Origin: Pseudo-nitzschia pungens
Lineage: Eukaryota > Bacillariophyta > Bacillariophyceae > Bacillariales > Bacillariaceae
Assembly: GCA_037355855.1 (NCBI GenBank)
Contig: CM074768.1
Span: 2,046,001 to 2,110,000 of the forward strand
Length of the DNA stretch: 64,000 nucleotides
Direction of reading: 5' to 3'
Below are positions 63,601 to 64,000 of this stretch, piece after piece. Under the pieces are notes generated by a model. The model saw nothing but the letters and a program-made list of their open reading frames with translations, ran no database searches and was not told the origin of the DNA. The first letter of the stretch is position 1; every line of letters starts with the position of its first letter. The position numbers were made by a program, and so were the translations under genes.

Positions 63601-64000
63601 CTTCGTTGTTTTCAATATCAGTACGTCGTATATCTGGGTAAGCCAGGTAGTTCCAGGACTTCAACACACCCAACCTCCGTGATATGAATCAGACAACAGA
63701 GCAGAAAGCAAGAGCGGCCGTTCTCAAGCTCCCCACAGCATGTGTGTCTTTTTCAAAAGAGATGGTCCCGGTGCCTGATGGCTAGGTTAAACTGGACCGG
63801 CCAGAATATTCCGATGCATGAGATGAAACAAAAATGAAAATGAAAATGAAAATTATGACACATCCGGTACGAGGGAGATGTGGGGCGGAAAATCGATCTG
63901 CCACTGTGACGTAGTGCTTTAGTGCTTTATTACGTGCTTTATGGTACTGTGTGTACAGGCTGAGTGGAAAAAATGACAGCAATGTACGTACTTTACAGTA
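63601..64000 (-). repeat. Unique segment shared with copy 1 (complement of about 43500-43860)
   Basis: 'ATATCTGGGTAAGCCAGGT', 'GGACCGGCCAGAA', 'GGAGATGTGGGGCGGAAAA' and 'AAAAAATGACAGCAATGTACGTA' all occur in complement in copy 1. An AAAATG hexamer run (63830-63850) is expanded here. Confidence 0.8.

Larger units (their letters stand above)
60659..64000 (-). mobile_element. CGTCCG element copy 2, inverted, cut by window end
   Basis: It reads in reverse compared with copy 1: right terminus at 60659-60990, minisatellite at 61380-63170, GATCGTAC/GTCGTC repeats at 63240-63580, and 63600-64000 matching the complement of about 43500-43860. It lacks copia B. It has a unique zinc-finger ORF (61057) absent from copy 1. 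The satellite array and left terminus should lie right of the window. Confidence 0.85.

Overview
The window looks like nuclear DNA of a diatom, most likely a raphid pennate. The grounds are: a spliceosomal intron; eukaryotic families (CK2 beta, Qc-SNARE, START, gametolysin-type M11 peptidase); BspA-like repeat proteins with Pro/Ser linkers; secreted PS/PT-repeat proteins; and Ty1/copia elements of the diatom (CoDi) kind. Gene density is low. Almost every coding region carries in-frame hexanucleotide expansions that encode dipeptide runs (NT, SK, GN, DN, SA), and the intergenic DNA is rich in the short motif CTTACCGTAACCTTA and its complement.

Genic half (1-38 kb). The window opens inside the last codons of a BspA/DUF285 paralogue. 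It then holds a START-domain lipid-binding protein (741-2243, -), a Qc-SNARE (4042-4536, +), a membrane-anchored clan GH-A glycoside hydrolase (5430-8060, -), a fused GT4/GT41 glycosyltransferase (10043-13216, -), an NmrA-like NAD(P)-binding protein (14406-15422, -), a probable transposon-derived ORF (16147-16791, -), a CK2 regulatory beta subunit split by one intron (17700-21600, +), a secreted PS/PT-repeat protein (23693-25411, -), an M11 metallopeptidase (27213-29948, -), and a full-length BspA/DUF285 protein (33882-36260, +) whose last 76 codon bases and 3' flank match the window start. A decayed Tc1/mariner-type element with a related 91-bp MITE, and a palindromic repeat cluster, lie at 30.8-33.7 kb. 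Several of these proteins are predicted to enter the secretory pathway (hydrolase, glycosyltransferase, peptidase, surface proteins), but there is no operon-like linkage.

Transposon half (38-64 kb). This is a three-level nest. Copia A (38362-58083) is split inside its gag-pol frame by a 12.5-kb DNA element (40095-52561) with 'CGTCCGAAAAC' inverted termini and a TT target duplication. That element is in turn split inside its own GC-rich minisatellite by copia B (44910-51429), which has apparently identical 381-bp LTRs, a 5-bp duplication ACGCG and an intact 1792-codon gag-pol frame. To the right are three families of tandem repeats (58.1-60 kb). Then come two further copies of the same DNA element: a 393-bp left end (60266-60658) interrupted by an inverted copy (60659 to the window end) that carries a zinc-finger ORF running into the minisatellite.

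Limits: there were no database searches. Family calls rest on motifs read by eye, starts are predicted, and repeat boundaries are given to within a few bases unless a duplication fixes them.
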